NCBI RefSeq assembly: GCF_003226325.1
Contig: NZ_PDOD01000001.1
Location: 186,001-250,000 of the forward strand
Direction: 5' to 3'
DNA length: 64,000 nucleotides
Origin: Salipaludibacillus keqinensis
GTDB taxonomy: Bacteria > Bacillota > Bacilli > Bacillales > Salisediminibacteriaceae
The notes under the pieces were generated by a model, which made no database searches, had not been told where the DNA came from, and worked only from the letters and a program-made list of their open reading frames with translations. Below, in pieces: positions 38,159-46,792 of this stretch (its first letter is position 1; each line of letters opens with the position of its first letter). The position numbers were made by a program, and so were the translations under genes.

Positions 38159-38806
38159 ATGGAAACAGTTGGGAAAACAGATGAATATATACGATCGCTC
38201 ATTCAAGAAAGGTCTCCGTTAATTAAAGAGATGGAAGCTTATGCGGAAGAACACCAGGTTCCAATCATGGAGCTAGATGGTATGGAAACCTTATTGCAGT
38301 TCTTGCGCATTCAACAACCTGACCACATATTGGAAATTGGGACGGCTATCGGTTATTCTGCCATTAGAATGTTACTAACCTTGCCACAAGCTCAAGTCAC
38401 ATCTATTGAAAGAGATATACAGCGAGCTGCGTTGGCAAAAGAAAATGGGTTGAAGGCTAAAGTAAACAACAGGTTTCAAATCATTGAAGGGGATGCTTTG
38501 GAAGTTTCAGAAATAGTTCAAACGAATGGACCTTTTGATGCCTTATTTATCGATGCAGCAAAAGGACAGTATGAACGTTTCTTTGCTTTGTACGAGCCTA
38601 TGGTAAAAGAAAATGGGTTGATCTTTTCCGATAATGTCCTTTTCAAAGGGATGGTGGCCTCTGAGAGAAAACCAGAAAGCCGTGGGGTCAAAGCAATGGT
38701 AAATAAATTAACGAAGTACAATGAAAAACTCATGTCCGATCAACGATTCCATTCAATACTGCTCCCAATCGGTGATGGGATTTTGGTAAGCAGAAAAATA
38801 AAGTGA
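38159..38806 (+). CDS. trmR: tRNA 5-hydroxyuridine methyltransferase TrmR
   Basis: A 215-residue class I SAM-dependent methyltransferase of the YrrM/catechol O-methyltransferase-like family. The SAM loop is ILEIGTAIGYSA (near residue 60) and the metal and acidic motif is ALFIDAAKGQYERFF. In B. subtilis TrmR methylates 5-hydroxyuridine at tRNA position 34 to give mo5U. The next two genes make the hydroxyl group, so the three act in one pathway. Confidence 0.88.
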   Translation: METVGKTDEYIRSLIQERSPLIKEMEAYAEEHQVPIMELDGMETLLQFLRIQQPDHILEIGTAIGYSAIRMLLTLPQAQVTSIERDIQRAALAKENGLKAKVNNRFQIIEGDALEVSEIVQTNGPFDALFIDAAKGQYERFFALYEPMVKENGLIFSDNVLFKGMVASERKPESRGVKAMVNKLTKYNEKLMSDQRFHSILLPIGDGILVSRKIK

Positions 38807-38832
38807 AGATTGTTAATTAGGAAGGTGAATCA

Positions 38833-39765
38833 ATGATGAATAAACCTGAATTATTAGTCACTCCGACTAGCGTTTCAGATGTTTCACCTCTTCTGGATGC
38901 TGGTGCTACAGCGATTATGATTGGGGAAGAAACGTATGGATTGAGGCTTGCTGGTGAATTTAACCGTGAAGACGTAGAGAAAGCAACAGCTCTAGCCCAT
39001 GAGAGAGGGGCAAAGGTTTATGTAGCTATGAATGCATTGTTTCATAACGACACGCTTCCTTTGTTGCCTGATTACATTAAATTTTTAAAACAAATTAGTG
39101 TGGACGCCATTGTCTTTGGTGATCCGGCAGTGTTACTGAATGTAAAAGAACACGCTCCGAACATGTCCTTACACTGGAATACAGAAACGACTGCAACAAA
39201 TTGGTATACAGCTAATTATTGGGGAAGAAAAGGTGCTACAAGGGCGGTATTAGCTCGTGAGTTGAATATGGATGCCATCGTTGAGATTAAAGAAGCAGCA
39301 GAAGTTGAAATCGAAGTCCAGGTTCACGGAATGACGTGCATGTTTCAATCTAAACGGATGCTGATCGGAAACTACATGGCTTTTCAAGGAAAAGACTTGA
39401 AGGTTCAGGGGAAAAGAAAAGACCGGACGTTGATCCTTCATGATCCTGAGAGGAATGCTAAGTATCCTATTTGGGAGGATAAAAATGGTACTCATATCAT
39501 GAGTCCTAAAGATATGTGCATTATTGATGAGTTAGAAGAAATGATCGATACAGGCGTCGATTCGTTTAAAATCGAAGGAATCCAAAAAGATATTCAGTAT
39601 TTAACTGAAATTACAGGACTCTACCGAGAAGCCATTGATTTATATGTTGAAAATCCAGAGTTATATCAGGAGAAGAAAGATCAATTTTTTGAAAAAGTAA
39701 AATCAATTCAGCCGTCAAACCGAGAACTAGATACTGGATTCTTTTTCAAAGAGACAGTTTATTAA
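38833..39765 (+). CDS. trhP1: U32 peptidase-like tRNA hydroxylation protein, first copy (YrrN/TrhP1)
   Basis: A 310-residue U32-family protein. Family motifs include PELLVTPTSVSD at the start, LHWNTETTATN, EIEVQVHGMTCMFQSKRML and MSPKDMCIIDELEEMID, with GVDSFKIEGIQK near the end. In B. subtilis the paired YrrN-YrrO proteins are needed, with prephenate, to hydroxylate U34. This copy is the shorter and has fewer cysteines than its neighbour. AGGAAGGTGA precedes ATG 38833; the next codon is also ATG. Confidence 0.85.
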   Translation: MMNKPELLVTPTSVSDVSPLLDAGATAIMIGEETYGLRLAGEFNREDVEKATALAHERGAKVYVAMNALFHNDTLPLLPDYIKFLKQISVDAIVFGDPAVLLNVKEHAPNMSLHWNTETTATNWYTANYWGRKGATRAVLARELNMDAIVEIKEAAEVEIEVQVHGMTCMFQSKRMLIGNYMAFQGKDLKVQGKRKDRTLILHDPERNAKYPIWEDKNGTHIMSPKDMCIIDELEEMIDTGVDSFKIEGIQKDIQYLTEITGLYREAIDLYVENPELYQEKKDQFFEKVKSIQPSNRELDTGFFFKETVY

Positions 39766-39817
39766 TTGAGAGCGTTCTTTGGCTAGAAGCCAATGATGAT
39801 TGAAGGAGTGATCGCAA

Positions 39818-41098
39818 ATGGTAGAACAAACAATACAATCTCGCTCTGATGGTAAACGCGTCATCACCAAAAAGCCTGAACTGTTAGCACCTGCAGGGAA
39901 TTTAGAAAAACTAAAGATAGCTGTACGGTACGGTGCAGATGCTGTATTTATTGGTGGACGGGATTTTGGATTACGGTCTAATGCCGATAATTTCTCAACT
40001 GAAGAAATGGCTGAGGGCGTACAATTTGCTAACAATTACGGAGCACATATTTATGTAACAACGAATATCTTTGCTCATAATGAAAACATGGACGGTTTAG
40101 AAGAATATCTTGCTGATTTAGAACGTGTTGGTGTAAAAGGAATCATTGTGGCTGATCCAATGATTATTGAAACATGTAAACAAGCAGCCCCTAAGCTCGA
40201 AGTTCACTTGTCAACTCAGCAATCTCTTTCTAACTGGCAGGCGGTGAAGTTTTGGAAAGAAGAAGGGTTGGATCGGGTCGTATTGGCTCGAGAAGTCGGT
40301 CTTCAAGAAATGTTAGAAATGAAGAGAAATGTAGACATAGAAATCGAAACGTTTATTCACGGTGCTATGTGTATCTCCTATTCAGGTAGGTGCGTGTTAA
40401 GTAATCACATGACTGCTCGAGACTCTAATCGAGGTGGGTGCTGCCAATCATGCCGTTGGGATTATTTCTTATATGAAGAAAAGTCTAATGATGGGAAAAA
40501 CGTTGAAGAAAATGCCTTGTTCGATGAAGAAGATGCGCCATTTGCCATGTCACCGAAGGATCTAAATTTAATTGAAGCGATCCCTAAACTGGTAGAAGCG
40601 GGCATTGACAGCTTGAAGGTTGAAGGGCGAATGAAATCCATACATTATGTCGCAACTGTTGTGAGTGTTTATCGCAAAGTGATTGATGCGTACTGTGCAG
40701 ACCCAGACAACTTCAAGATTAATCCTGAATGGGTGAACGAGTTAGCTAAATGTGCGAACAGACCTACAGCCCCGGCATTTTTTGAAAATACGCCAGGGCA
40801 TGAAGAACAATTGTTTCGTAATCATAGTCAGAAAACGACTTTTGATTTTGCTGGAGTTGTGTTAGATTATGATGAAGGCTCAGGAATAGTCACTCTTCAA
40901 CAAAGAAATTACTTTAAACCTGGAGATCAGATTGAGTTTTTTGGTCCTGAAATAATGAATTTCAATCAAAGAGTAGGTAAAATATGGGATGAAGATGGCA
41001 AAGAGCTTGATGCAGCTCGCCACCCCCTGCAAATTGTAAGGTTTAAGGTTGAAAAACCGGTAAACCCTCATAATATGATGAGAAAGGAATTAACATAA
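39818..41098 (+). CDS. trhP2: U32 peptidase-like tRNA hydroxylation protein, second copy (YrrO/TrhP2)
   Basis: A 426-residue U32-family protein with the family signature [20 protein letters not shown] followed by the cysteine-rich [10 protein letters not shown]; the cysteines probably bind an iron-sulfur cluster, as proposed for Trh[11 protein letters not shown] marks the conserved C-terminal part of the domain, and a further domain follows. AAGGAGTG precedes ATG. Its stop TAA overlaps the udk start by one base (TAATG). Confidence 0.88.
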   Translation: MVEQTIQSRSDGKRVITKKPELLAPAGNLEKLKIAVRYGADAVFIGGRDFGLRSNADNFSTEEMAEGVQFANNYGAHIYVTTNIFAHNENMDGLEEYLADLERVGVKGIIVADPMIIETCKQAAPKLEVHLSTQQSLSNWQAVKFWKEEGLDRVVLAREVGLQEMLEMKRNVDIEIETFIHGAMCISYSGRCVLSNHMTARDSNRGGCCQSCRWDYFLYEEKSNDGKNVEENALFDEEDAPFAMSPKDLNLIEAIPKLVEAGIDSLKVEGRMKSIHYVATVVSVYRKVIDAYCADPDNFKINPEWVNELAKCANRPTAPAFFENTPGHEEQLFRNHSQKTTFDFAGVVLDYDEGSGIVTLQQRNYFKPGDQIEFFGPEIMNFNQRVGKIWDEDGKELDAARHPLQIVRFKVEKPVNPHNMMRKELT

Positions 41099-41733
41099 TG
41101 AATAGAAAACCTGTCATCATTGGTGTAGCCGGAGGGTCTGGGTCTGGTAAAACAACCGTAGCAAATGAAGTGTACAGCCAATTTCCAGCACACTCTATAT
41201 TGATGTTAGAACAAGATGCATACTACAAAAATCAATCCCATTTACCAATGGAAGAGAGATTAAAAACAAATTACGATCATCCTCTAGCCTTTGATAATGA
41301 TTTAATTATCGATCATTTAACGAAGTTACTTGAAAGAAAAGCGATTGAAAAGCCGGTTTATGATTATGCAAATCACACGAGATCTGAAGACGTTATTCAT
41401 GTAGAGCCAAGAGATGTCATTATTTTAGAGGGGATTCTTATACTTGAAGACGAGCGACTTCGTGATTTAATGGATATTAAATTATTTGTCGATACTGATT
41501 CAGACTTACGTATTATTCGTCGGCTTATGAGGGATATTCAAGAGAGAGGTCGTACGATTGACTCTGTTATCGATCAATATACGTCAGTTGTGAGACCGAT
41601 GCATCTCCAGTTTATTGAACCTACTAAACGATACGCAGACATTATTGTACCTGAAGGTGGTCACAATCATGTAGCTATAGATTTAATGGTGACTAAAATA
41701 AAAACCATTCTTGAAGAAAAAGCGATGATTTAA
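41098..41733 (+). CDS. udk: Uridine kinase
   Basis: Phosphorylates uridine and cytidine in pyrimidine salvage. The 211-residue length is typical. The P-loop is GGSGSGKTT at residues 12-20, with [10 protein letters not shown] and [10 protein letters not shown] as later motifs. It is coupled to trhP2 by a one-base overlap. Confidence 0.95.
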   Translation: MNRKPVIIGVAGGSGSGKTTVANEVYSQFPAHSILMLEQDAYYKNQSHLPMEERLKTNYDHPLAFDNDLIIDHLTKLLERKAIEKPVYDYANHTRSEDVIHVEPRDVIILEGILILEDERLRDLMDIKLFVDTDSDLRIIRRLMRDIQERGRTIDSVIDQYTSVVRPMHLQFIEPTKRYADIIVPEGGHNHVAIDLMVTKIKTILEEKAMI

Positions 41734-41784
41734 GAGAAATATTGTCATAAAAAAGAATTATTGTTAACTTTTATGGATAAACCC

Positions 41785-41813
41785 TTGGCTAAAAGCTAAC
41801 TTTTGTTTATAAT
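41785..41813 (+). promoter_or_regulatory. SigA promoter between udk and greA
   Basis: TTGGCT (41785-41790), 17 bases and TATAAT (41808-41813). A second TATAAT at 41859-41864 lacks a clear -35. Confidence 0.65.
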
Positions 41814-41819
41814 AACACA

Positions 41820-42059
41820 CAGGAACGCAGGAAAAGATTTCTAGAAACGGATAAAACATATAATAGAGCCTCCCCAGCGCCCTGACTTGTTCGAAGAAGT
41901 GTTTGTATTGAACGGGTTGGGCGCTGACGGTTTATTTATAACACACATGATCACTATAACCGGGACATTAGAGTCAAAGGAAGTTTCGATATAGATGAGA
42001 CTGTAATTATTTTTGTGATCTTGCCACCATGAATAGTCAAATCTTGTTCATTTTTTTTT
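41820..42059 (+). ncRNA. Candidate structured RNA or greA leader
   Basis: The gap between udk and greA has its own promoter, then a long hairpin at 41875-41927: CAGCGCCC pairs with GGGCGCTG, and the stem continues inward as GACTTGTTC with GAACGGGTT (wobbles, one bulged T), about 17 pairs in all. ATGAA...TTCAT (42029-42050) followed by nine T could end it about 240 bases after the start. I do not recognise a known family. It may be a small RNA or a leader controlling greA. Confidence 0.4.
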
Positions 42060-42172
42060 ATGAACTTCATATGGTAAATCAAACCGTTTTAGAAAATAGA
42101 TGAAAATTTGATCATTAATGAATGATGTAAGCGTTCACTAACTACTGATTTATATTTTAAGGAGTGGAAATA

Positions 42173-42643
42173 ATGACAGAAGAAAAACACTATATGACAT
42201 TAGAAGGTAAAGAAAAATTAACGAAAGAACTTGAATATTTAAAAACGGAAAAACGTAAAGAAGTTGTTGAGCGAATTAAAGTAGCACGAAGCTTTGGGGA
42301 TCTTTCTGAGAACTCCGAATATGATTCAGCTAAAGAAGAACAAGCTTTCGTTGAGGGACGAATCCAACAAATCGAAGGCATGATCAGAAATTCTGAAATT
42401 ATTGAAGAGGATTCTGATAGCTCTGTTGTTTCATTAGGAAAAACGGTTACTTTCAAAGAATTGCCCGATGGAGATGAAGAAGTGTACACAATAGTTGGAC
42501 GTGCAGAAGCGGATCCAATTGAAGGGAAAATTTCTAACGACTCGCCAATGGCACAAAGCCTTTTTGGTAAAGGGATTGGTGAACAAGTCGTGGTCTCTAC
42601 GCCAGGTGGAGATATGAAAGTAGAAATTACTCAAGTTCAATAG
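42173..42643 (+). CDS. greA: Transcription elongation factor GreA
   Basis: Rescues backtracked RNA polymerase by stimulating transcript cleavage. The 156-residue protein has the N-terminal coiled coil with acidic tip ([20 protein letters not shown]) and the C-terminal domain ([18 protein letters not shown]). ATG 42173 is chosen over GTG 42164 because TAAGGAGTG contains that GTG. Terminator downstream. Confidence 0.95.
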   Translation: MTEEKHYMTLEGKEKLTKELEYLKTEKRKEVVERIKVARSFGDLSENSEYDSAKEEQAFVEGRIQQIEGMIRNSEIIEEDSDSSVVSLGKTVTFKELPDGDEEVYTIVGRAEADPIEGKISNDSPMAQSLFGKGIGEQVVVSTPGGDMKVEITQVQ

Positions 42644-42651
42644 CTAGTCTT

Positions 42652-42688
42652 CACCCTGGTCTTGCTTGAATGAACCAGGGTGTTTTTT
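42652..42688 (+). terminator. Terminator of greA
   Basis: CACCCTGGT (42652-42660) pairs with ACCAGGGTG (42674-42682), followed by TTTTTT. Confidence 0.9.
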
Positions 42689-42856
42689 ATTTATTTTGAA
42701 GATAAGTATTTAAATGTGGGACAAGGTCATGGTGTAAGTTTACTCACCGATTTTTTGAAGATATTCTTGGTTTATGAGGATCTTCATGCATTAAGTCATT
42801 GGCATACCTGAAAAATGGTTGAATTCTCAAATACGGTCAAAGATGGTCCACTTATA

Positions 42857-42885
42857 TCGAAAATCTATCTTAAATGGATTATAAT
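42857..42885 (+). promoter_or_regulatory. SigA promoter of the yrrS-like gene
   Basis: TCGAAA (42857-42862), 17 bases and TATAAT (42880-42885), 41 bases before the chosen start. Nothing else was seen in the gap from the greA terminator. Confidence 0.65.
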
Positions 42886-42925
42886 ATTAGTAATGATCAG
42901 CAGGAAAAAGGAGGAAGTACAATTC

Positions 42926-43795
42926 ATGAGTAATTATGGGAATTACCCCCCTCAACGCACAGATATGAGAAAGAAGAAAAAGTTAAACACCATATTAAAT
43001 CTATCCATAGGTGTTGTAGCACTACTTATTGTCTTTATTGGTGGTACGCTTATTTTCGGAGGAAGTTCAGATGATACCGCTACGACGAATGAGGCTGAGA
43101 TAAATGAGACATCTGGGAATAATGGAACTGGTAACGACTCGAATAATAATACCAACGGGGAAGCTGGAGATATCTCTATTGACAGTTCTCAATCCGAAAA
43201 TGAGAATGAATCCAATACGAATTCTTTGGAATCTGAGGAAGACCTTAATGAAGTGAATAATAACAATAACGAGAATAATGAAGAGCAAGAAAATAACAAT
43301 GAGACCAATGAAGAAAACGAAAACAACGAAAACAACGAAAACAACGAAAACAACGAAAACAACGAAAACAACGAAAACAACGAAAACAACGAAAACAACG
43401 AGAACAACGAGAACAACGACAACAACGAATCAAATGAAGGAAACGAAGCAAACGAGGAAAATGAAGGAAACGAAGAGTTTCCGGAATCAGAAGATGGCGA
43501 GTGGGGACCAATTGGAACAGAACAAGGGGAGCGTTTCTCACCTGATTACGGCGATGGTACCGTTAATCGTGAAGAAATGGACCGAGCTCTGCAATATGCA
43601 ACTGGATTGAGTGCAGATGAAATGGTCGTATGGCAAATCAGAAATGGTGGAGATCAAGAGTCGGCGGTCGGGACCGTCAGTACGCACGAGGACCGCTTTG
43701 AACCGTACAAAGTAAGGATTGAATGGGTAGAGAATGAAGGGTGGATGCCAGTAAGCGTAGAAAGGTTATCTTCTAACCCGTACGTGAGTCATTAA
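42926..43795 (+). CDS. YrrS/DUF1510 family membrane-anchored protein with Asn-Glu repeats
   Basis: A 289-residue protein: short N terminus (YGNYPPQRTD), a basic patch, one membrane helix (about residues 24-45), a long low-complexity linker rich in N, E and S, and a C-terminal DUF1510 domain (about 190-289) beginning WGPIGTEQGE. B. subtilis YrrS lies beside the penicillin-binding protein gene pbpI; here no such gene is adjacent. ATG 42926 is chosen because AAAAGGAGGAAG precedes it; the frame opens much earlier (42815) across the promoter. Confidence 0.82.
   Translation: MSNYGNYPPQRTDMRKKKKLNTILNLSIGVVALLIVFIGGTLIFGGSSDDTATTNEAEINETSGNNGTGNDSNNNTNGEAGDISIDSSQSENENESNTNSLESEEDLNEVNNNNNENNEEQENNNETNEENENNENNENNENNENNENNENNENNENNENNENNDNNESNEGNEANEENEGNEEFPESEDGEWGPIGTEQGERFSPDYGDGTVNREEMDRALQYATGLSADEMVVWQIRNGGDQESAVGTVSTHEDRFEPYKVRIEWVENEGWMPVSVERLSSNPYVSH
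43319..43426 (+). repeat. 9-bp in-frame tandem repeat in the yrrS-like gene
   Basis: GAAAACAAC is repeated nine times exactly (43319-43399), followed by three near copies (GAGAACAAC twice, GACAACAAC) and more degenerate ones to about 43470. Each unit encodes Glu-Asn-Asn, so copy-number change keeps the frame. Confidence 0.95.
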
Positions 43796-43854
43796 TTAAT
43801 AAAGTAGCTAGGAGACTAACTGAGCCATCGTGAACTCCAGCTCCCTTTGTGATG

Positions 43855-43887
43855 AAGGTCAGGACGTTCAATCGTTCCTGACCTTTT
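43855..43887 (+). terminator. Terminator of the yrrS-like gene
   Basis: AAGGTCAGGA pairs with TCCTGACCTT, then TT. The stretch 43888-44063 shows no other feature. Confidence 0.8.
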
Positions 43888-44063
43888 CTATACTCTGTAA
43901 ACACACATGATAAATTTGAAGGTGAAAAATTCGTTAGCCTATTTCTTATCAAGTGATTAGCAAGGTCGTGTCAATAATGTCTGTCACTAGACGAAGAAAT
44001 CGTCGCACTTCCCTTACCCAAAGACCATGTCATATAATTATCGTGCACATTCACTTCAACTGT

Positions 44064-44270
44064 TTACATTTTTTTAAAATGTACGACCGCTGTGTAATAT
44101 TTCCTACCGGTGTTTTGGTCAATCGTTAGCTGGTGAGACACATGATAAACTTCAAGCAAAATCGCTTGGTTATCCTCAATCTTTCTGCTTATTCTTTCTT
44201 CAAGTTCCGCTAAACTAGAAGCTTCGAACATCTCAACTTTGTCTTTAAGTTTGTCTGGCTGGATAATCAT
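44064..44270 (-). CDS. DUF2536 family small protein (YrzA-like)
   Basis: A 68-residue protein matching B. subtilis YrzA: KDKVEMFEASSLAELEERI near the start and a C terminus YYTAVVHF. Function is unknown. ATG 44270 is used, with GGAGTG 9 bases upstream on this strand; GTG 44282 is the alternative. It is divergent from mtnN. Confidence 0.75.
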   Translation of the reverse strand: MIIQPDKLKDKVEMFEASSLAELEERISRKIEDNQAILLEVYHVSHQLTIDQNTGRKYYTAVVHFKKM

Positions 44271-44347
44271 TTTTAAAATCACTCCATTTCGATTCTATTT
44301 TACCGGAAAAGAATATTTGTCACAATCTCTTTGGAAGAAAATCGTTG

Positions 44348-44376
44348 TTGTTCCACCAACTGAGATTCGCTATGAT
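44348..44376 (+). promoter_or_regulatory. SigA promoter of mtnN
   Basis: TTGTTC (44348-44353), 17 bases and TATGAT (44371-44376). Confidence 0.65.
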
Positions 44377-44411
44377 AGAGAGAGTGAAAATGCGATAGAA
44401 AGGATGTTATT

Positions 44412-45113
44412 ATGCGGATTGGTGTTATTGGAGCTATGGAAGAAGAAGTAGAATTATTAAAGTCTGAAATGGAGGTTTCTGAGGAAGCGATTATTGCGGG
44501 TTGTGAGTTTTTTCTCGGTCGATTAAACGGAGTGGACGTGATATTGTCCAAATCAGGTATAGGCAAAGTAAATGCTGCAATAAGTACAACACTGATGAAT
44601 CAGTTATATTTTCCTGATTTTATTATTAATACAGGGTCTGCCGGAGGGTTTCATCACGATCTCGCAGTAGGAGACATCGTTATCTCTACCGAAGTTCGTT
44701 ATAATGATGTTGACGCAACAGTTTTCGGCTACGAATTTGGACAGGTACCTAGAATGCCAGCTTTCTATAGTCCTAACAGCATGTTGATAAGTCTAGCTGA
44801 GGAATGTGCGACTGAGGTAGGTGTGCGAGCTGTAAAAGGATTGGTCATATCAGGTGACTCCTTTATGAGTGATCATGACAGAGTTTCTGATATACGTAGA
44901 AGATTTAACGATCCTTCTTGTTCCGAAATGGAAGCGGGAGCCATTGCACAAGTTTGTCATCAATTTCAGACACCTTTTGTAATTATTCGTTCGCTATCAG
45001 ACATTGCAGGGACAGATGCCAAAATTTCATACGATCAATTTTTGGAAACAGCCTCTGTCCATTCTGCCAAAATGGTGATGCTAATGTTAGAGGAAATTCG
45101 TAAACAAAAGTAA
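44412..45113 (+). CDS. mtnN: 5'-methylthioadenosine/S-adenosylhomocysteine nucleosidase
   Basis: Hydrolyses methylthioadenosine and S-adenosylhomocysteine in methionine salvage. The 233-residue enzyme has the catalytic E12 in GAMEEEVELL, the INTGSAGGF phosphorylase motif, EMEAGAIAQVC and the catalytic aspartate in IRSLSDIAG. AAGGATG overlaps the start region. yrhC follows with its own likely promoter. Confidence 0.95.
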   Translation: MRIGVIGAMEEEVELLKSEMEVSEEAIIAGCEFFLGRLNGVDVILSKSGIGKVNAAISTTLMNQLYFPDFIINTGSAGGFHHDLAVGDIVISTEVRYNDVDATVFGYEFGQVPRMPAFYSPNSMLISLAEECATEVGVRAVKGLVISGDSFMSDHDRVSDIRRRFNDPSCSEMEAGAIAQVCHQFQTPFVIIRSLSDIAGTDAKISYDQFLETASVHSAKMVMLMLEEIRKQK

Positions 45114-45167
45114 ATGGATCGATGGATAAATGGGAAGAAATTGCTAGCTCAACGACCGGGAACCTCA

Positions 45168-45176
45168 TGTTATACT
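45168..45176 (+). promoter_or_regulatory. Extended -10 promoter of yrhC
   Basis: TGTTATACT is an extended -10 element 43 bases before the yrhC start; no good -35 is seen. Confidence 0.45.
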
Positions 45177-45218
45177 GTTCATAGTTTCATTGATCAGTAC
45201 TTCTGCGAGGTGATTCTT

Positions 45219-45458
45219 ATGACGGAACAAAAAGAAACGAAATTAAAACATAAAATAGAAGACTATCGTCGTTTTGCTTTTATCTTGTTAGCCCTGTCTG
45301 GTTTCTTACTATTAGGTATGGTATTACCAAATGAAACGGTGCAGGCAAGTGACTATACGTTATTAATCGTAATGACAGGGGTCCTTGTAGTGGCGGCCGT
45401 TTCATTACATGCAAGTTCTATTAAAACAGAAAAAGTACTATATCAAGACGACGAATAG
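45219..45458 (+). CDS. YrhC family small membrane protein
   Basis: A 79-residue protein with a charged N terminus, two membrane helices (about residues 18-37 and 46-65) and an acidic end. It matches YrhC, which lies after mtnN in B. subtilis, where yrhA-yrhB sit between them; those two cysteine synthesis genes are absent here. ATG 45219 follows GCGAGGTGATT. Function is unknown. Confidence 0.75.
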   Translation: MTEQKETKLKHKIEDYRRFAFILLALSGFLLLGMVLPNETVQASDYTLLIVMTGVLVVAAVSLHASSIKTEKVLYQDDE

Positions 45459-45474
45459 GAACGTATATAACGAT

Positions 45475-45508
45475 ACCGCATCCCCTAGAGGACGCGGTAT
45501 TTTTTTAG
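45475..45508. terminator. Terminator between yrhC and the NUDIX gene
   Basis: ATACCGC pairs with GCGGTAT, followed by seven T. It lies between converging genes. Confidence 0.8.
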
Positions 45509-46158
45509 TTTGAATCTTTGGTAGATGAAAGAGGAGACACAGATTGGATTTCATCTAGTACGTGAGTCAATATTCTTGCAGTTAGTCCCCAAATCACATA
45601 GCCATTGTATTCGTAAAACTGTTCGTTGACTAAGCCAGTTCGCCAATGGTAATCTTCACCATTTGGAATAAGGTGGTAAGGGAAGTTTTTCTCAGGTTCC
45701 ATTTCTAGATAAACTTGATGCTCTTTTGGTGTCATTTTCACCAATTTAGAAAGAGGTGCAAAGAATATGTCTTCCACTTCACCATGGTTTAATTGAAAGT
45801 TTGTGTTCTTTGGAAGAGTTCCTATAAATGGGAACAACATAAATCGAAAAGGGGTCACCATATAATCAAGTTCCCCTAAGAGTTCCACTTCTTCTGAAGA
45901 CACGCCTAATTCCTCACTTAATTCACGAATGGCAGCAAATTCAAAAGAAGGGTCAGACTTCTCTACTTTACCTCCAGGAAAGCAAATTTCTCCTGGCTGA
46001 CGAACGTGTCGAGATCGGATTTGAAAAATAATATGAAGCTCGCCGTCTTTTTCAATAAGCGGCACAAAAATAGCAAAACGTGTGTACTTGTCGTAATCAA
46101 GCACCTTCGCTTTTTTGTGTTTAAAATACTGTATCATTTCGTCAGTCATTTTATCCAT
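45505..46158 (-). CDS. NUDIX hydrolase, probable coenzyme A pyrophosphatase
   Basis: A 217-residue NUDIX protein. The motif RQPGEICFPGGK just before the NUDIX box is the mark of the CoA pyrophosphatase (UPF0035) subgroup, and the box continues as FAAIRELSEELGV. It would hydrolyse CoA to 3',5'-ADP and phosphopantetheine. GGAGG lies 11 bases before ATG 46158 on this strand. Confidence 0.85.
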   Translation of the reverse strand: MDKMTDEMIQYFKHKKAKVLDYDKYTRFAIFVPLIEKDGELHIIFQIRSRHVRQPGEICFPGGKVEKSDPSFEFAAIRELSEELGVSSEEVELLGELDYMVTPFRFMLFPFIGTLPKNTNFQLNHGEVEDIFFAPLSKLVKMTPKEHQVYLEMEPEKNFPYHLIPNGEDYHWRTGLVNEQFYEYNGYVIWGLTARILTHVLDEIQSVSPLSSTKDSN

Positions 46159-46358
46159 TTGCAGTCATCCTCCATTATCTATCTTTTTATTATAATATCA
46201 AATGTAAAGACTAAATACGGTTTTTTTGCTTTAAACGATTCCAAAAATCTAGACATAAAAGCAGGTTTAAAGGTGGAATATGAATAGTCTCGACAAGCCT
46301 TGTTTTTAAATAGTTAATATCATTAAAAGCTTCTTAAACTATAAATCATAAACATCGC

Positions 46359-46387
46359 TTGGCGGATAAGGAATAATTAGTTATAAT
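46359..46387 (+). promoter_or_regulatory. SigA promoter of the HPr-like gene
   Basis: TTGGCG (46359-46364), 17 bases and TATAAT (46382-46387). The gap back to 46159 shows nothing else. Confidence 0.7.
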
Positions 46388-46416
46388 GATGGAATAACTT
46401 AGTCGGAGGTGTAGGG

Positions 46417-46662
46417 ATGAAACTCACTGTAAAGAAACCTATATTCGCGGAATCAGCGAGTATGTTTGTAAACCGTGCAAGTGAATATCCAGGAAAGATT
46501 TTAATTAAGAAAGACCATTGGGTAATCGACGCTAAGAGCTTATTAGGACTACTTGCATTATCTTTACAGCCAGGCCAGGACGTTGAACTGGACTTTGAAG
46601 GTGAGCCAGACAAAGAATTTATTAATGCCATCGTAGAAGCAGGATTATTCGAAATCAAATAA
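46417..46662 (+). CDS. HPr-like protein lacking the phosphorylatable histidine
   Basis: An 81-residue protein that aligns without gaps to the HPr core. At the position of His15 it has F10, and the neighbouring Arg17 and Pro18 positions are E12 and S13, so phosphotransfer from PEP via Enzyme I cannot occur. The regulatory serine context is kept: DAKSLLGLLAL with S41 at the Ser46 position. This resembles Crh, which also lacks His15 but works as a CcpA cofactor after serine phosphorylation. Crh is longer in sequence identity to HPr than this protein, so it is a separate branch. CGGAGGTG precedes ATG. Confidence 0.8.
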   Translation: MKLTVKKPIFAESASMFVNRASEYPGKILIKKDHWVIDAKSLLGLLALSLQPGQDVELDFEGEPDKEFINAIVEAGLFEIK

Positions 46663-46665
46663 CTC

Positions 46666-46710
46666 AAAAGAGTCTGGACCTCCTTTAGGGAAAGGTAGCA
46701 GACTCTTTTT
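46666..46710 (+). terminator. Terminator of the HPr-like gene
   Basis: AAAAGAGTCTG pairs with CAGACTCTTTT; an inner CCT...AGG pairing extends it. The T-rich 3' arm completes the signal. Confidence 0.75.
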
Positions 46711-46792
46711 AAAGCTCTTTATGTTCACGATTCAAATATTTGGTTGCGACAGAAAAACAGCCGAAAGTAAAAAATTCGGCTGTTGACAAAGG

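Noticed and set aside
42126-42139. cre-like site TGTAAGCGTTCACT upstream of greA
   Set aside because: Only 12 of 14 positions match, the palindrome is incomplete, and catabolite control of greA is not expected.
43189-43610. Several overlapping open frames in the Asn-Glu repeat region
   Set aside because: They are translations of the 9-bp repeat in other frames (runs of FSL, RCF or KTT). The plus-strand DUF1510 frame explains the DNA.
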